Assembly (NCBI GenBank): GCA_037179515.1
Contig: JAXCGZ010015127.1
Coordinates: forward strand, 1 to 64,000
Length of the DNA: 64,000 bases
Source: Halocaridina rubra
Lineage: Eukaryota; Arthropoda; Malacostraca; Decapoda; Atyidae
Direction: 5' to 3'
Shown: one piece after another, positions 24,195 through 36,653 of the stretch
Layout of the letters: the number at the start of each line of letters is the position of its first letter
Numbering within the stretch: position 1 is the stretch's first letter
The notes under the pieces: model-generated
Told to the model about the DNA's origin: nothing
Seen by the model: the letters and a program-made list of their open reading frames with translations, nothing else
Databases searched by the model: none
Made by a program: the position numbers and the translations under genes

Positions 24195-26003
24195 CTACAG
24201 TAAAATGTAATCATCCCTAAAAAATGAGTGGACCTCTGCTACGGAGGTAGGACAAGGAGCATCCAAAATTGCTTTAACCTTCTTTGGGGATGGTTTTATT
24301 CCTTCACTTGATATACAATAACCTAAATATTCAATACATTCCATATTTAAAGCTGTTTTACTCTTATTTATCTGTACATTATGAGATTGCAACACATTTA
24401 AAACTTTCTTGAGTCTCTCATCATGCTTATCTTTAGTTTCACCACTGACAACTATATCATCCATATATGCAGCAACACCATCAATATTACATAAGATCTG
24501 TGAAATAAATCTTTGAAAAATACCAGGAGAAGAGGACAACCTCTTGTATTTATACATTCCCTTGTGTGTATTAATAACTAAAAACTCTTGACTTTGTTCT
24601 TCAACAGGTATTTGCAAATATGCATTCTTTAAATCAATCTTAGAAAAAAATTTGCCTTTGCCAACACTGCACAAAAGTTCATCAATCTTAGGCAAGGGGT
24701 ATTTATCACATTGTATTTGCTTATTCAAATGCTTAAAATCTGCACATATGCGAATTTCTTTCTTATTCTCTTTTAACACAGGTACAATAGGCGCAGCCCA
24801 TTCACTATGAGAAACAGATTCTATAATATTTTCACTTACAAGTTTATCAATGGCCACTTCAACCATCTCTTTATGGTAAAATGGAGCAGTACGTGCTTTT
24901 ACAAACTTTGGAATAGCATCACGCTTTAAATGAATTTTAGCTACAATGCTAGAAATAGGTTTGCTTACATCAACCTTATAATCTTCAAACACTTGTTCAA
25001 CACTTACATTATGAACATTGTTAACCTTGGTACTTTCATCTAATCCTGCCAAATAAATACCAACTTGTTTCATTAGATTTTTACCACATAAATTTGTATT
25101 CTTTGAACCAACAACATAAAAGACTTGTGATACATTATATCCATTATACACAACAGGAGCAGTCACTTTTCCCAAAACCTTTATATTAAAATCATCATAA
25201 GCCTGTAAGGGTATCTTACATTGTTCAACTTTCAAATTCAACTTCTCAACCCAATCTTTATTCAAAGTTGAAACAGTAGCACCACTATCAACCTCAAAAG
25301 GAACTTGCATCTTATTAACAGAAAAATAAAATTGTTCAGCATGAACAGCATAGATTTTATCTCTGACAGTTAACACTTTATCATCCTCATCATCATTATC
25401 ACTTAATGATATATCTTGATCATCCACAATCTTTACAGTTTTCCCACTATTAAACTTAGGTTTACTACTAAAATCTTTCTTGCTTGGTTTATTTGAACCT
25501 TTAGCTGTACTATAACCACTCTCTCTTTTGGCTTCTTTACAAACCTTCTGTAAATGACCCTTTTTATTACAATTATGACATGATAAATGCTTAAATCTAC
25601 AATAAAAGCTGTCATGAGAGGAACCACAATGTTGACAAGATAAACCTACATATTTTCTTCTTACAACCTGAACCTGTGACTGAACCTCATCTTTCTCACT
25701 TACAAATGCTTTTTCCATGTTCAAAATTCTCTCCAACATAGCCTGAGAGGTCATTGCTTGGAGATCTATGTTGAGAGCCACTAAATTTGAAAAATAAACT
25801 TCAGTATCTACAGCCATAAATAACTGATCTCTTACTCTACCATCAAATTGGTTGCCAAAATTACAATGCTTTGCTAGAGCCTTTAAATCAGCATACAATT
25901 CTTTTACACTCTCATCCTTCCTTTTTTTTCTTTGCTGGAAGGCTAGCAAACTTCTGTGATAAGAAGGCTTAACAATAAAATGACCTTTCAATAACTGAAC
26001 CAA
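24195..26003 (-). pseudogene. Gypsy gag C-terminus, protease and reverse transcriptase
   Basis: 602 codons. The gag part ends in zinc knuckles (CQHCGSSHDSFYCRF, CHNCNKKGHLQKVC). The protease active site is FEVDSGATVSTL. The RT shows HSEWAAPIVPVLKEN, ICADFKHLN, FSKIDLKNAYLQI and catalytic YMDDIVV. One conserved RT position reads YKRLSSSPGIFQR rather than the usual RLPFG form, possibly a substitution. The frame ends abnormally after EVHSF by a frameshift. Confidence 0.9.
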
Positions 26004-26080
26004 GTCTGCATAGACTTTGTGTGGGGCAAATCAGGAGCACAAAGATTGCTTAAAACACTAAAAACATCAGTACCCAATGA

Positions 26081-26236
26081 CGAGGAGGTAGTTAATGCTA
26101 TCTCAATCCATAGTTTTAAGGACAGGTATGATAAGTATCACTAAGTATAAAATGGAACCGATCAGGAGACGGGAAGATACGAGCTTTGGGCTCTTTCCCG
26201 TAAGCACAATTAGGTAATCACAATTAGGTAATCACA
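26081..26236 (+). mobile_element. LINE 3' end inserted into gypsy gag
   Basis: It matches the 3' end of the LINE at 31640-34735 (TTTTAAGGACAAGTATGATA, TATCACTAAGTA, AAAATGGAACCGA, CTCTTTTCCGTAAGCA). It ends in two copies of the 14-mer AATTAGGTAATCAC. Gag reading is interrupted exactly across this interval. No clear target duplication was seen. Confidence 0.85.
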
Positions 26237-26414
26237 CAAGCAGGAGATTTTTTTTCTCGTCAGCCTCAGTGACATTTAAATGACTAAAATGTGCCTCTAA
26301 TAGGCTTAGCCATAATTCCAAGGAAATTTTCGATGGATTAAAACAATCAATTCTAATCTGATTCAACGACGACGACATTGTGGACCTATTCTGTAATATT
26401 ACCAGTATCCACAA
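26232..26414 (-). pseudogene. Gypsy gag N-terminus
   Basis: Begins near MSSSLNQIRIDCFNPSKIS and includes LWLSLLEAHFSHLNVTEADE, typical of arthropod gypsy gag starts. It terminates artificially inside the LINE insert. The reading resumes on the other side (DVFSVLSNLCAPDLP). Confidence 0.8.
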
Positions 26415-26746
26415 ACACTTAGGCTAATATAGCACCCAAACAACCGACAATTCGATATGCTAGGGTAGCAAAAACGTATGCTAGGCTTGAAGAAACATGC
26501 GCCCAAAACTGCAGCAACATCATACAGGGCACCTAGGCTTAAATCCAACACTAGCCCAGTCAAGGTGAATCATGCAGCATCAATCCAGGATCCAATTAGG
26601 CATAACCATGGTAGCCTAATCCCGGCGTCGGCAAACAAAGCATTTGGCACCTACCAGATATCTTGCAAGGCGAATCTATTTAAACCAGTAATATAACCAA
26701 ACTCGAGAGGTTTCCCATATCCATGGCGGGTTCACTCATCGCCAAA

Positions 26747-26939
26747 TGTAAAGGTTTGTACTAATAATAAGCATAAATCATGGCTTCCAGTTTATTGTTG
26801 CAAGATGGGTGCCGGTCGGCTCAATCAATATAAACATTAGAAAACCAACAACGGGTATAAGTACAATGAAAACAAAAGAGATGCGACAAAGGGAATAACC
26901 TTATTATAAATAAAGGATTATATCACTTATATCATAACA
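26747..26939 (-). repeat. Gypsy 5' LTR
   Basis: 193 bp with TG...CA ends. Four mismatches to the 3' LTR. Confidence 0.95.
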
Positions 26940-27346
26940 TAACATTCAATGGCCAGTAAGTTACCACTCACAATAACCAACGCAATAGAAACATATGACG
27001 ACCCCAGTTCAACAATGAAAATTTATAAAAAAAAAAAAAAAAAATTGGAATCGTTTTATACACCTCTCCTTCACTTCAAATATTAGTTAGGTTGGGTGAC
27101 TTTGGTTACTTTGATTGCATTGTGTGTGCATAAAATGAATATATACCAATTTCACTCCCAATGGAAGACGAGTTTAATAATAAAAGTTTACCAATGTTAA
27201 AAAAAAACTTTAATTTTTCACTAAGTGAAGGGTGTGAAATAAATTAATGAAAATATTCTCACCAAAGAGTCACCAGATCTATTTTTCTTGCCGAATCTAT
27301 CCTTGATGATACTTCTTCCGAGGTCTGCTGACCCTTTATTTCCCTT
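26940..27346. repeat. Segmental duplication copy 2, right part
   Basis: Matches 20105-20498 and continues the sequence broken at 21943. Ends inside the LSG1 exon-1 homology. Confidence 0.9.
27263..27346 (-). pseudogene. LSG1: Truncated duplicate of LSG1 exon 1
   Basis: It carries the last 28 codons of LSG1 exon 1 (GSADLGRSIIKD, RFGKKNRSGDSL) and its GTGAGA donor. It lacks the ATG and first residues, because the duplication breakpoint falls at CCCTT (27346). It lies upstream of the complete exon 1 in gene orientation. It could only be used by an alternative upstream start, for which I see no evidence. Confidence 0.85.
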
Positions 27347-27374
27347 AGACTTTCTTCATGCACTCTCCATAAGG

Positions 27375-27505
27375 ATCTATGCTCGCTAAAGATGAATTAG
27401 GCATCTGGTTCTAATGGTATCCCTGCAAGGTTCCTTAGACTTGAACCTAGGATACATACTCCCGGTTAAGGTAAAAATGATTCATGTTTTCACATATGGT
27501 AATGT
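27375..27505 (+). mobile_element. tRNA-like SINE fragment
   Basis: GGTTCTAATGGTATCCC, CTTGAACCTAGGATACATAC and GGTTAAGGTAAAAATGATTC form a degenerate relative of the SINE at 12956-13258, sharing its TTTTCACATATGGTAATGTGC 3' body. Confidence 0.55.
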
Positions 27506-27987
27506 GCTTATTTGATTATGTGGTCGAGATAGAAAAATATAATGTATATCACTTACCTCAACTTAACTCCACCTGCATGTATTGGAAGTTAAAAGCCCAC
27601 TTACAACTGTTCAAAACCCAATTCCTTGCCCCCTTTCTCCAAACCACCACATACAAGAAGAAATAAACACCTACACTGGGAGCTCCCGCTAAGCCTCCAC
27701 AACTCAATAATAAAGCAATTCTGTCTCACAACTCAACCAATAAAGCAAATCCATCACACAACTCAACCAACTTGACAACCCCACAAGCACTACTCTTCAT
27801 TCCCGAACGTCCTCTGAAAACTGTAAACAACATCCCGTTCACAATGTTGCCAAACAGTGTTACCAGATCCAAATTATACAAAATAAAAAATGAAAGCTAT
27901 TGTCTCCACACAACCACATGCCCCCTTGATCTTCAGATCACTAAGAGTGCCACCAACTTCCCCCACCAAGAGATGGCCATCCATCTC
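27506..27987. other. CA-rich sequence, possible 3' region of a gypsy-like element
   Basis: CAACTCAACCAATAAAGCAA-type phrases are repeated two or three times (27700-27770). It lies directly 3' of the minus-strand pol at 27988-31125, so it may be its UTR or LTR. No LTR pair was found. Confidence 0.3.
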
Positions 27988-30900
27988 TCAGCACTCCTCC
28001 CCGCTTGACGATCCCTCCGCATAACCACGCATCCACACCGGTCGTCGTCTTTCTTGGTTCGGCCGCCATGAAACTTCATTCTCCTGTATTTTAATTGGCC
28101 CTTCATCCTCAGTAGATGAGTCCACCACTCTCCTAATATCCTGAACGTGCCAAGGCATCCTATCTACTGAGACATTATTTCGGGAATTTACATTGGTCAC
28201 AGTACCTTTTCCCCATTGCGACATGCATCTTGACTTTGGCGGCTTTACCCACACCTCATCTCCAATCTTGATGGAACCTGCCCCTTCGTCTCCTTTATCC
28301 ATCTTTGGTACCTTGCTTGGATGTCGCCACTCATACTTGAAGACAGCTTTCTGTGGCACAGTTCCTTCATCCTGACCTGACCTAGGAGACATATTATACC
28401 AGAAGACTGCTTCCAACGGTGACACCTGAGCCCTCTCTGCCATGGCCTTGATTGTTCGATAATGTTGCTCCACACAATTCCATTCCCACTAGGCCGATAC
28501 GCAGCTCAAAAATAGCGGTTGATATTCCATATGACAAGCATCTCCTTCAAAGCCTGTGATCTAAAGGCTGTACTGTTGTCTACCAATACTTCATCAACAG
28601 GCCCCCTTTCTAAAAACAACCCATTCAACACTCCTGCAATTTCCTCTCCATTTTCTGCTCTTAGCTCTCTCCAAATGGCCACTCTGTCTGGTCCACAATA
28701 AGTCAACCATAGACAAATACAAACCTTGCCTGTAGTGTGTTGCATCAACCGCCAATCTTTTCCAGTTGTCTTCCACTCAAAGCTCCAAGGCCTCATGGAC
28801 AACTGGCGGAGGATCGATTGACTGCCACTTGTCGCATCGCCTAACTACTTGCCAGATCTTGTCTCTTGTGACTCCTGGATCAACCTTCCTTGCTACAAAC
28901 AGAGTCCTATCGACTTCCATGTGATGCATTTGATGTAAGTCCTCCACACTCGGCACTCCTGCACAACACACTCTGACCTCTTCTGACATCTCATCCAGAA
29001 CTCCTAACAGGCCTTCCTCACCCTACTTAAAACATCTGCCTTGCTCTTCTTCGAAGGCACGAAACATGGGCACAACTCCATCCCAAACTCCTCTATCAGC
29101 TCTCACAAGGTTACTAAGCAGCACTTAACTATCATTTCTGAGGCTCCCTTCGTCCTAATCTTGTGCTCTGCTGTTACAGTCAACTTCAACCAACCAAATA
29201 ATGTCACCGAGTCCATCTTCACCTCAACATCTCACAGTCCCCACTTCAAAGCTAGATTGACTCCTCTCATTACAGCATCCAACTCCGCCACGTTGATATG
29301 GTTATAGTCCTCTTTCTTCCTCAACCATGCACCATCCTCCATGGCCTCATTGTCAATCTCTAAGATTACTCCTGTGGAAATACTGCTCGCAGTGCACCAC
29401 GCAACACCCTTACCTGACTTCAGGGCATACCATCTCCCTCTCACTGGTCCTCTTGTTTCACTCTTCTTACAATCTCTTGCAGCATCTCCATCATTTGCTG
29501 CCCAACCTTGTCTTCCCATCTGATGCCCTCTGCTCTCCTCTTTACGTAACTACAAGCTACCCATAACCAACCTGCCACAGGATAATGGCCCACCAATTTT
29601 CTGCACACAGGAAACAGCTCTCCCCTACTTAAGTCTTGCTGCACTTCCAGAATCTGATTACCCCTATGGAAAACGAGCTCATCATTCTTCCTTCTTTCCA
29701 ATCTCAGACCCAAAGCAGTTCCCCCTTCTAGTGACTCAGGTGGGTTCGTAGACAGCTCATACAGACGCAGCTGCTCCACAACTTCCGATACACTAATCTT
29801 GGTCTCTTCTATCAGTATATCAACTATATATGAGTTTGTGAAAGCTTCCAACTCTTTCCTCTTGCTTAATGCTGTCTTGGTGATTTTGATCATGATTCTT
29901 GGTGGCGAACTTAGTCTGAACCCCAGCCTCGTTAGGCAGTATGTCCTTCCTCTATAATTCACAAGTTGGAACTTTCACAGCTTCTCTGCAACGTGGACTT
30001 GCAGGTAAGCCGACTTCAGATCAACTATAGCAGAGGCCCCACTCATCTGCCTCTACTCCCTCAGTGTCTCACTGTAAACATCAGTAGCGTCATCTCCAGT
30101 GTGAGACATAACATATTGGTTAAGTTCGCGGTAGTCCTCTACTGACCGAACTTTGTTCTTGTTTGGCTGAACCACCGCCATCAATGGTAGCACTCCACAT
30201 TCTACTTCCGTCCCCTATGGCACCAGTATACCTTCATCGATCCAACTCTCCACCTCTCGGTCAAATTTTTTCCTAACATGCTCTCTCATTGCACTTTCAT
30301 AGCAGCCCATCTTGTTCTTTAACACCGGTAGCCCCTCTTTCAAATACCACTCCACCACCCACTTAATACTGTCAAACTCTGCAATGAGATCCTTGTCCTC
30401 GATCTTGCACAGACTGGCCTTATTTTCTGTGGCTAGCTCTCCTATCAACTTCCCATCTTAATTGGCTTTCACTTTTCCTGCCACCCTTTCCAGCCCTGCA
30501 TTTACAACTGTCACAGCACACTTTATCCTGCCTTTCGCTACTTGCGAAATGTTCACTGGTACCGGCACATTGCCAAAACCTGCAAATCCATCACGAATTG
30601 TCACACCACCCAGTCTGTTAATCATATCCATTCCCATTACTACATCCAAGCCAGTTATCATCTTAGTCACAATTGCTGTAGTTCTCATGTGTATTCCTTG
30701 CACTGTCAACCCTATCTCTTTACTGCCCTCCCATTCAATCTGTCTTCCATCCACCATTACTAACCCTTCTACCTACTCTGTGCATTTCCCCACCAATTGA
30801 GATGCACACATTGTGGTGGAACAATCTGAATTGACAAGTGTCCTCACCTTCCTTCCTCCCATACTAACACTGATCACTGGCAATGAAGGTGGAAATGCTT

Positions 30901-31125
30901 TTAGTTATCTGAGGGGGTAGCTTCCGGCACAGCAGCTCCCCCTTACCCATTTCCCTGTTCACAGTGGCTTACAATATGACCTTCCTTCCCACACTTGAAG
31001 CACATTATGGGTGGTTGAGGCTCCTTGCACTCTCTTGCCATATGAGGCCCACCGCACCTGTAACAGCGACCCTTGAACATCTTATTTTCTCCTTTCCTGC
31101 CTCCTTGTTGGCCTTGTGATGGCAA
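27988..31125 (-). pseudogene. Decayed Ty3/gypsy-like gag-pol
   Basis: Domain order on the minus strand is as follows. Two zinc knuckles at 31125-30943 (CYRCGGPHMAREC, CFKCGKEGHIVSHC). A protease-like region at 30850-30460 (VMGMDMINRLGGV). RT N-terminus at 30448-29960 (WIDEGILVP, VRSVEDYRELNQYV, IVDLKSAYLQVHV, LGFRLSSPP). RNase H at 29520-29232 (HINVAELDAVMRGVNLALKW). Integrase at 28990-28480 (MHHMEVDRTLFVARK, VDNSTAFRS, YRPSGNGIVEQHYR). A C-terminal GDEVWVKPP module ends at 27988. At least eight stops or frameshifts are present. No LTRs recognised. The integrase wording suggests a gypsy lineage distinct from both other gypsy elements here. Confidence 0.8.
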
Positions 31126-31406
31126 GACCCCAGAAAACCTTGGACTTGTGCTGCAACAGTGATAGATTTGAGTATGTTTTGTGTGCAGTGCAGTGCATGT
31201 TAAAGCATCCCCAGTGTATATATCTGATGTTTTTCAAGGAATAACAGCACAAAAATGGCTCACCTCGCTCACCAGAGTGATATGCCTCTACTCGCATCAA
31301 GTACCCCAAGTGCACTGAGCTGGCCTCCCACTGGGTAACTCTCTGTGGCCTCACAAGCACACTAACGCACATACATGAAAGAGGAGACACAAAGCCTTCT
31401 GGCTAG
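31126..31406. other. Unassigned sequence upstream of decayed gag
   Basis: No coding signal or recognisable repeat seen. Confidence 0.4.
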
Positions 31407-31560
31407 TACAGTGGAAACGAGCTGGCCTCGCACTCGTGAGGTCGACAGATCGGTTCCCGCTCAGGACTGAGAGTTTAAGCTGTTTACTGGGAAGGTCACT
31501 GCTGTGATGGGCACCACAGTGGGAGGTTGGGGCTTGCCCCGGCTGACATTCTGAGGAACA
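31407..31560 (+). mobile_element. tRNA-derived SINE, family B
   Basis: GCCTCGCACTCGTGAGGTCG and GATCGGTTCCCGC resemble the middle and B box of a tRNA. The body GAGAGTTTAAGCTGTTTACTGG ... GGGGCTTGCCCCGGCTGACA is shared with 43558-43720. Confidence 0.7.
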
Positions 31561-31639
31561 TCTCAGATGGATATCAGAACTGAAACACCAGCAACCTTTA
31601 AAGAGAAATTTTAAAATTAAAAAACTAAAAGACATTCAA

Positions 31640-34600
31640 GAATTCAAAACAGTGTTAATTAGACCATACAGATCACAGGAAGAGATGAAAAGGATAAAAA
31701 ACTTGTTGCAAGAGGATAGAAGGTTAAATAAGGGAGGGAATGAAGAAGAGAAGACAAATTTTAGTTTCAGAGTTCTTCCAGACAAAAAGGGGATAAAGAA
31801 GATAATGATAGAAGATCAGGGGATGGGGTTTCATTAAGATTTCTGCACACAAATACTAATGAGGTAGCTGGTAAGTCAGTACAATTAAAGGATAGGATCT
31901 GTAGCAGTAAGGAAGAAATAGTATCGGTTCAGAGACTAAGTTAAGCGAGGACATAAACAGTGTCACCATTATTCCTAAGGGCTTCAGATATTAAGAGTTG
32001 AAAGATCTGAGAGGACTGGTGGAGGGATAGAACTGCTCATAAGTGAAAGATTTAGGTTAAACAATTTAACTTTGCTATAGAAAGCGATTTCAAGGAATTT
32101 CTTATTGCTCACATATATACTGGGTCAGAGAGCATTATAATAACTGTTGTATATAACCCACCAAGGAACCAACATAGGCTAAAAGTTTATGAGGAAAGTC
32201 ATATAGGTACTATTGAAGTCATAAACTCACGCGTTAACATTGCAAAGGAGTGAATATGTAGGATTTTTATCGTGGGAGCTTTTAATCATAGAGAGGTAGA
32301 TTGGATAAATCTTGACCCACATATTGGGCAGGACTCATTCAGGGCAAGATTCTTAGATTGTGTACAAAATAATTTCTTACACCAATATGTACTGGAACCA
32401 ATGAGGGCCATGGGTGGGGATGAGCCATTGCTGATTGATCTACTATGCACATATAATGTGTTGGATATTGAAATAATTGAGTATGAACCACCAATAGGAA
32501 AGAGTGACCATTGTGTGTTGTTGATGGAGTATATCACCGAATATGTTCTGCCTGAAACTAGAGGCACTGTGGAAATGAGGAGGAACTATCCAAAAGGATA
32601 CTACATCATAATTAATAAGCCTTTTGCAGTTATTGACTGGAGGACCTTATTTAACAACCAATCTGTACAAGAAATGTATGACATATTTTGTGAGGAATAC
32701 AGGAAGATAGTAGATTGTTGCATACCTTCCACCAAAATAGGAGTTATTCATGCCAGAGAAAAATGGTTCAATAATGAGTGTAAGAGAACTAGGGAGTATA
32801 GAGACAAATGCTGGAAAAGGCATAGGAGGAGAAAAAGCATAAATGCCTGGCAGACTTATAAATGAACAAGTAAAAGAAGAGAGGCAGAGAGAGACTATGA
32901 AAGGAATATCACCAGGAAGGCTAAAGAAAATCCCATATTTTTCCACAGCTTTATCAGAGGAAACTAGGTAAAAGAACAAGTTTTAAAAACTAAAGAGAAA
33001 GCATGGAATAATTACTGAAACAGATGAAGAGATCTGCAAAGAACTGAACAAGGAGTTGCAGTCAGTATTTACAGCAGAAAATATCCCACCCCCTCAGATT
33101 GCAGAGATAGGATCTCATAGGCCGCTATTAGAGAACATCATCTTTTCAGCCACAGAGGTATGCAAAGTGCTGATGGAGTTAGATGACCATAAATCTATAG
33201 GTTCTGAAGATATATCCCCTTATGTACTTAAGAAATGCACTAATTCAATATCAGCGACACTATGTATCATATTTAAAAAGTTGCTGGAAGCAGGGAAAAT
33301 TCCAAGATGCTGGATACAAGCGAACATGGTACTATCTTCAAAAAGGGAAGGAGGGATACAGCTCTAAACTATAGACCTGTTTCCTTGACCAGCATAGTTT
33401 GCAAAGATATGAAGAAACTACTAAGCATACACATCTCTCTTCACTTGGAATCCTTCAATTTTTTGTCAGTGGGACAACATGGCTTAAGAGAATGTAGACC
33501 AACAGTAACAAACTTATTAGAAATTTTTGATGAGGTAAGCCGAATCTTACAGGAAAGAAGAGGCTTGACAGATTGCATATTCTTAAGACTTCCAGAAAGC
33601 ATTTGACACAGTCCCACACGGGAGACTCATTAATAAGCTGCAAGCAATGGAGAGAATAGGTGGATATGTCTTGGAATGGATAAAATCTTTTTTGGAAGGA
33701 AGGGAACAGAGGATTAGAGTAAAAAACTCAGTGTCTGAATGGAGAAGAGTTAGTAGTGGAGTTCCACAGGGTTCAGTTTTAGAGCCACTTTTGTGCCTTG
33801 TATATGTAAATGACCAACCAAAGTCTATGAATTCATTCATGAATATGTTTGCAGATGATGCAAAGACTGTGAAGAAAGTAAAAGATGAGAACAATGGTAG
33901 AGAACTTCAGGAAGACTTAAATAGTCTGCATGAGTGATCAGAAAAGTGGTTAATGAAATTCAATACTTCTAAATGTAAGGTAATGAGAATGGGCACAAGT
34001 GCAAGAAGACCCAAAGTTGACTACTCAATGGCAGGAGCAGAACTTCAAAAGACAGAGAATGAGAGAGATCTAGGAGTAAACATATTGGCAGATTTGTTTC
34101 CAGAAATACGTATAAATGACATAGTAAGGGTGGCATATGCTTTCTTGGCAAATGTAGGAGTAGCCTTCAGGCAAATGGAAAAGGAAATGTTCAAAATATT
34201 TATGTAACCTATGTGAGTTCAAGGCTTGAATATGCAGCCCCCTTTTGGAATCCATACTTGAAAAAGAGCGTAGTTAAACTGGAAAAAGTTCAAAGACATG
34301 CCACAAAACTGGTGCCAGAAATATGCAATCTCAGTTATGAGGAGAGGCTGAGGTAATTAGACTTACAGTCACACAAAACTAGAAGAACTGGAGTGATATG
34401 GTGACGGTTTTAAGATTCCTTCATTGTTATGACAAAGTGGATAGGGATCGATATTTGATATGGCTAGACTAGAACTGGAGGTCATAGTTTGCAGCTTCAT
34501 GAGAAAGTGCTTTGCAGGATGGAGGGAAGTACATTTTTAGTGTAAGAGTAGTTGATGATTGGAATTCGATAAGCAAGGAGGTGGTTAATGTTAACTCACT

Positions 34601-34735
34601 CCATAATTTTAAGGACAAGTATGATAAGTATCACTAAGTACAAAATGGAACCGACCAGAAGACAAAAGTTACGAACATGGGGCTCTTTTCCGTAAGCAAT
34701 ATTAGGGTTATTAAAATTAGGTAAATACACACTCT
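31640..34735 (+). mobile_element. Decayed LINE with endonuclease and reverse transcriptase
   Basis: Endonuclease remnants run from about 31690 to 32560 (GAFNHREVDW, FLDCVQNNFLHQYV, GKSDHCVLLMEY). RT remnants at 33120-34200 include KSIGSEDISPYVLK, NYRPVSLTSIVCK, GQHGLRECRPTVTNL, SGVPQGSVLEPLL and MFADDAKT. A C-terminal block follows (VVDDWNSISKEVVN near 34550). The 3' end carries GGGTTATTAAAATTAGGTAAA. About ten stops and frameshifts are present. CR1/L2-related in style, but different from the left-edge LINE. The same family contributed the 26081-26236 fragment. Confidence 0.8.
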
Positions 34736-36651
34736 CCATCGTTGCTGGAAACTTACATAAATTCTTCTGTTCTTATTTTACACAAAAGAAGTATATTACT
34801 TTTTTTATGCTTTTGCTGCTCTAAGCATCCAAGAGTGAAATAGATCATCGTGGAAAATTCATCCTCCTTCTGCTAAATTTGAGGACACCCAACATAACCA
34901 GGTGGACTTGGAAAGTGACCAAGCTGAGGCCGTGGCCCATAGTAAGTCATACTGGGCCGCTCAAGAGAATCACCTACTTCCCACTTGTAAAGTGGGGAAG
35001 TTTTGTTCTACTAAGGGGACTCAGTTTCTGAACTCAGTTAGGAGTTCACAGACATCAAGAGACTAAAATCTTTAATTGCACTACTCCCCGAATACCACTA
35101 CTCGGATAATGAAATTACTAATGTAACATTCTTTTAATTTTGGAAAGCATAACCAAAAATATGAAATTTGATTTTATGAAATGCAGCCTCTAATCCCAAA
35201 GGTGGTGAGCACGATTTCGATTCCCAGGACCACACATGGCTGCCAAGACTTGGGCCTCAACTTGAAGAAGGTCACCTCTGTCACACAGGCAAAGTAGAAT
35301 GGAGGACACTGCAATTGCAGAAACAGAAATGACACACTATTAATAATGGGAACACTGAGAGCGCAAGCACACAAATAATGAATTTCCAACAAATCTATGG
35401 AATGAAAATATAATCGTTCACTCACGGTTGACAAGAAACATTTACGCTACCAAAAGGCGTGAACAAATTATTAATTACTTGCAAGCATCGGTGTATAACA
35501 CTTTATTTATGAGCATTGGCATAAAACACTTTAGTCACAATAATGAAAAAGGATCTACAGGAGGAAAATGTAATAATTTAATAACGGTTGACAAGAAACG
35601 TTAGCGCTACCAAAATGGCATGAACAAATTATTAGTTGTTTGCAAGCATTGGTGTAAAGCACTTTATTTACGAGCATTGGTGTAAAACACTTTATTTACA
35701 ATGATAGAAAAGAATGAAATGAACTTAGAATTTTTTAGAAGATATAGATTTTCCATGTAGCAATGAGCAATCTTCTGAGGGCAAAATCTTTACCTGGACA
35801 ATGAAAGTGAAACATTTTTCTTATCAATGTATACCCGCAGTTATTTCTATGTCAAGGAATTAAATTTGGCAAATGAGATTACAGTTAGGTGTTCAACAAA
35901 AGTCCATTTTTATGGGAAAGGGACTGAACAAAATTACTTAAGGATTTTTACCAGTAACATTAAATGCAAAGTTTCTCGAATTCACAGTTTGCTTGGTCAA
36001 CGAGCTTTACCATACACTGTCTCTCACCTTTTATGCCAAATGAATTCCTGCTGACACTCCTGAAATTAGCTGCCATGTAACGAAGGCTTGGAGTAAGCGG
36101 GACTGCAGAGGCGCTCAAGCTGCCTGTCCGCTGGTTGGTCACCATCTGATAGCAATTCAGCACCAGTCTGAGAGAGCATCGACTTGCACAGATCTATAAG
36201 ACTGACGAAGAGCAACATCTATCCTATAATTTTTGAGGGCAGGCGAGTATGGCAGAAATGCAAGGGAGAGGCAGTATTTTAAGTGCAACAAGAGGGAGAA
36301 AACAAAGGAAACGAGATAATAAATTATGGGGAAAAATGGGCTACTGGTATTGGCATCTGCGGGCATAGTTCTTTAGCATTTTAAGGAAAGGGAATTTTTA
36401 ATATTCGAATATTAAAGAAAGCTACTGAAATGTATATAGACAAGCTAATGACATATCAGCAAGAACAAATTTATAGCACAAAAATTAATCTGCAAGAGCA
36501 AATTTATAATAAGAATATTTTGGAAAAAGGCATTCATAAGATCTGTCAGCACTACGTGAGAGAGAAAATCAGAGAAAAAGGGAGACTAATACATTGCAAT
36601 AATGCACATATTAAATTTCTTCCAAGTACAAGAATATTAAGCTATATAAAA
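34736..36651. other. No recognised gene; contains a 160-bp tandem duplication
   Basis: Two units starting ACGGTTGACAAGAAAC at 35424 and 35584 share GCTACCAAAA.GGC.TGAACAA and the repeated phrase GCATTGGTGTAAAACACTTT. The rest is unassigned. No conserved coding was seen. Confidence 0.5.
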
Positions 36652-36653
36652 TA

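Larger units (their letters stand above)
21944..26939 (-). mobile_element. Ty3/gypsy LTR retrotransposon, 4996 bp
   Basis: Two 193-bp LTRs flank gag-pol on the minus strand in the order gag, protease, RT, RNase H, integrase. The LTRs differ at four positions (about 2 percent), so the insertion is fairly recent. Flanks AAAC (left) and TAAC (right) are a 4-bp target duplication with one mismatch, and the unoccupied paralogous site is visible near 20105. The polypurine tract (CTAGGGGAAAGAA) precedes the 3' LTR at 22137-22149. The primer-binding region next to the 5' LTR starts TTTGGCGATGAGTG, an unusual sequence. Pol is broken by frameshifts near 26025, 24220 and 23460, and gag is split by a LINE fragment at 26081-26236. 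Confidence 0.93.

Noticed and set aside
22240..26414. An infectious errantivirus with an env gene
   Set aside because: No env-like ORF exists between integrase and the 3' LTR; only about 100 bp of non-coding sequence is there.
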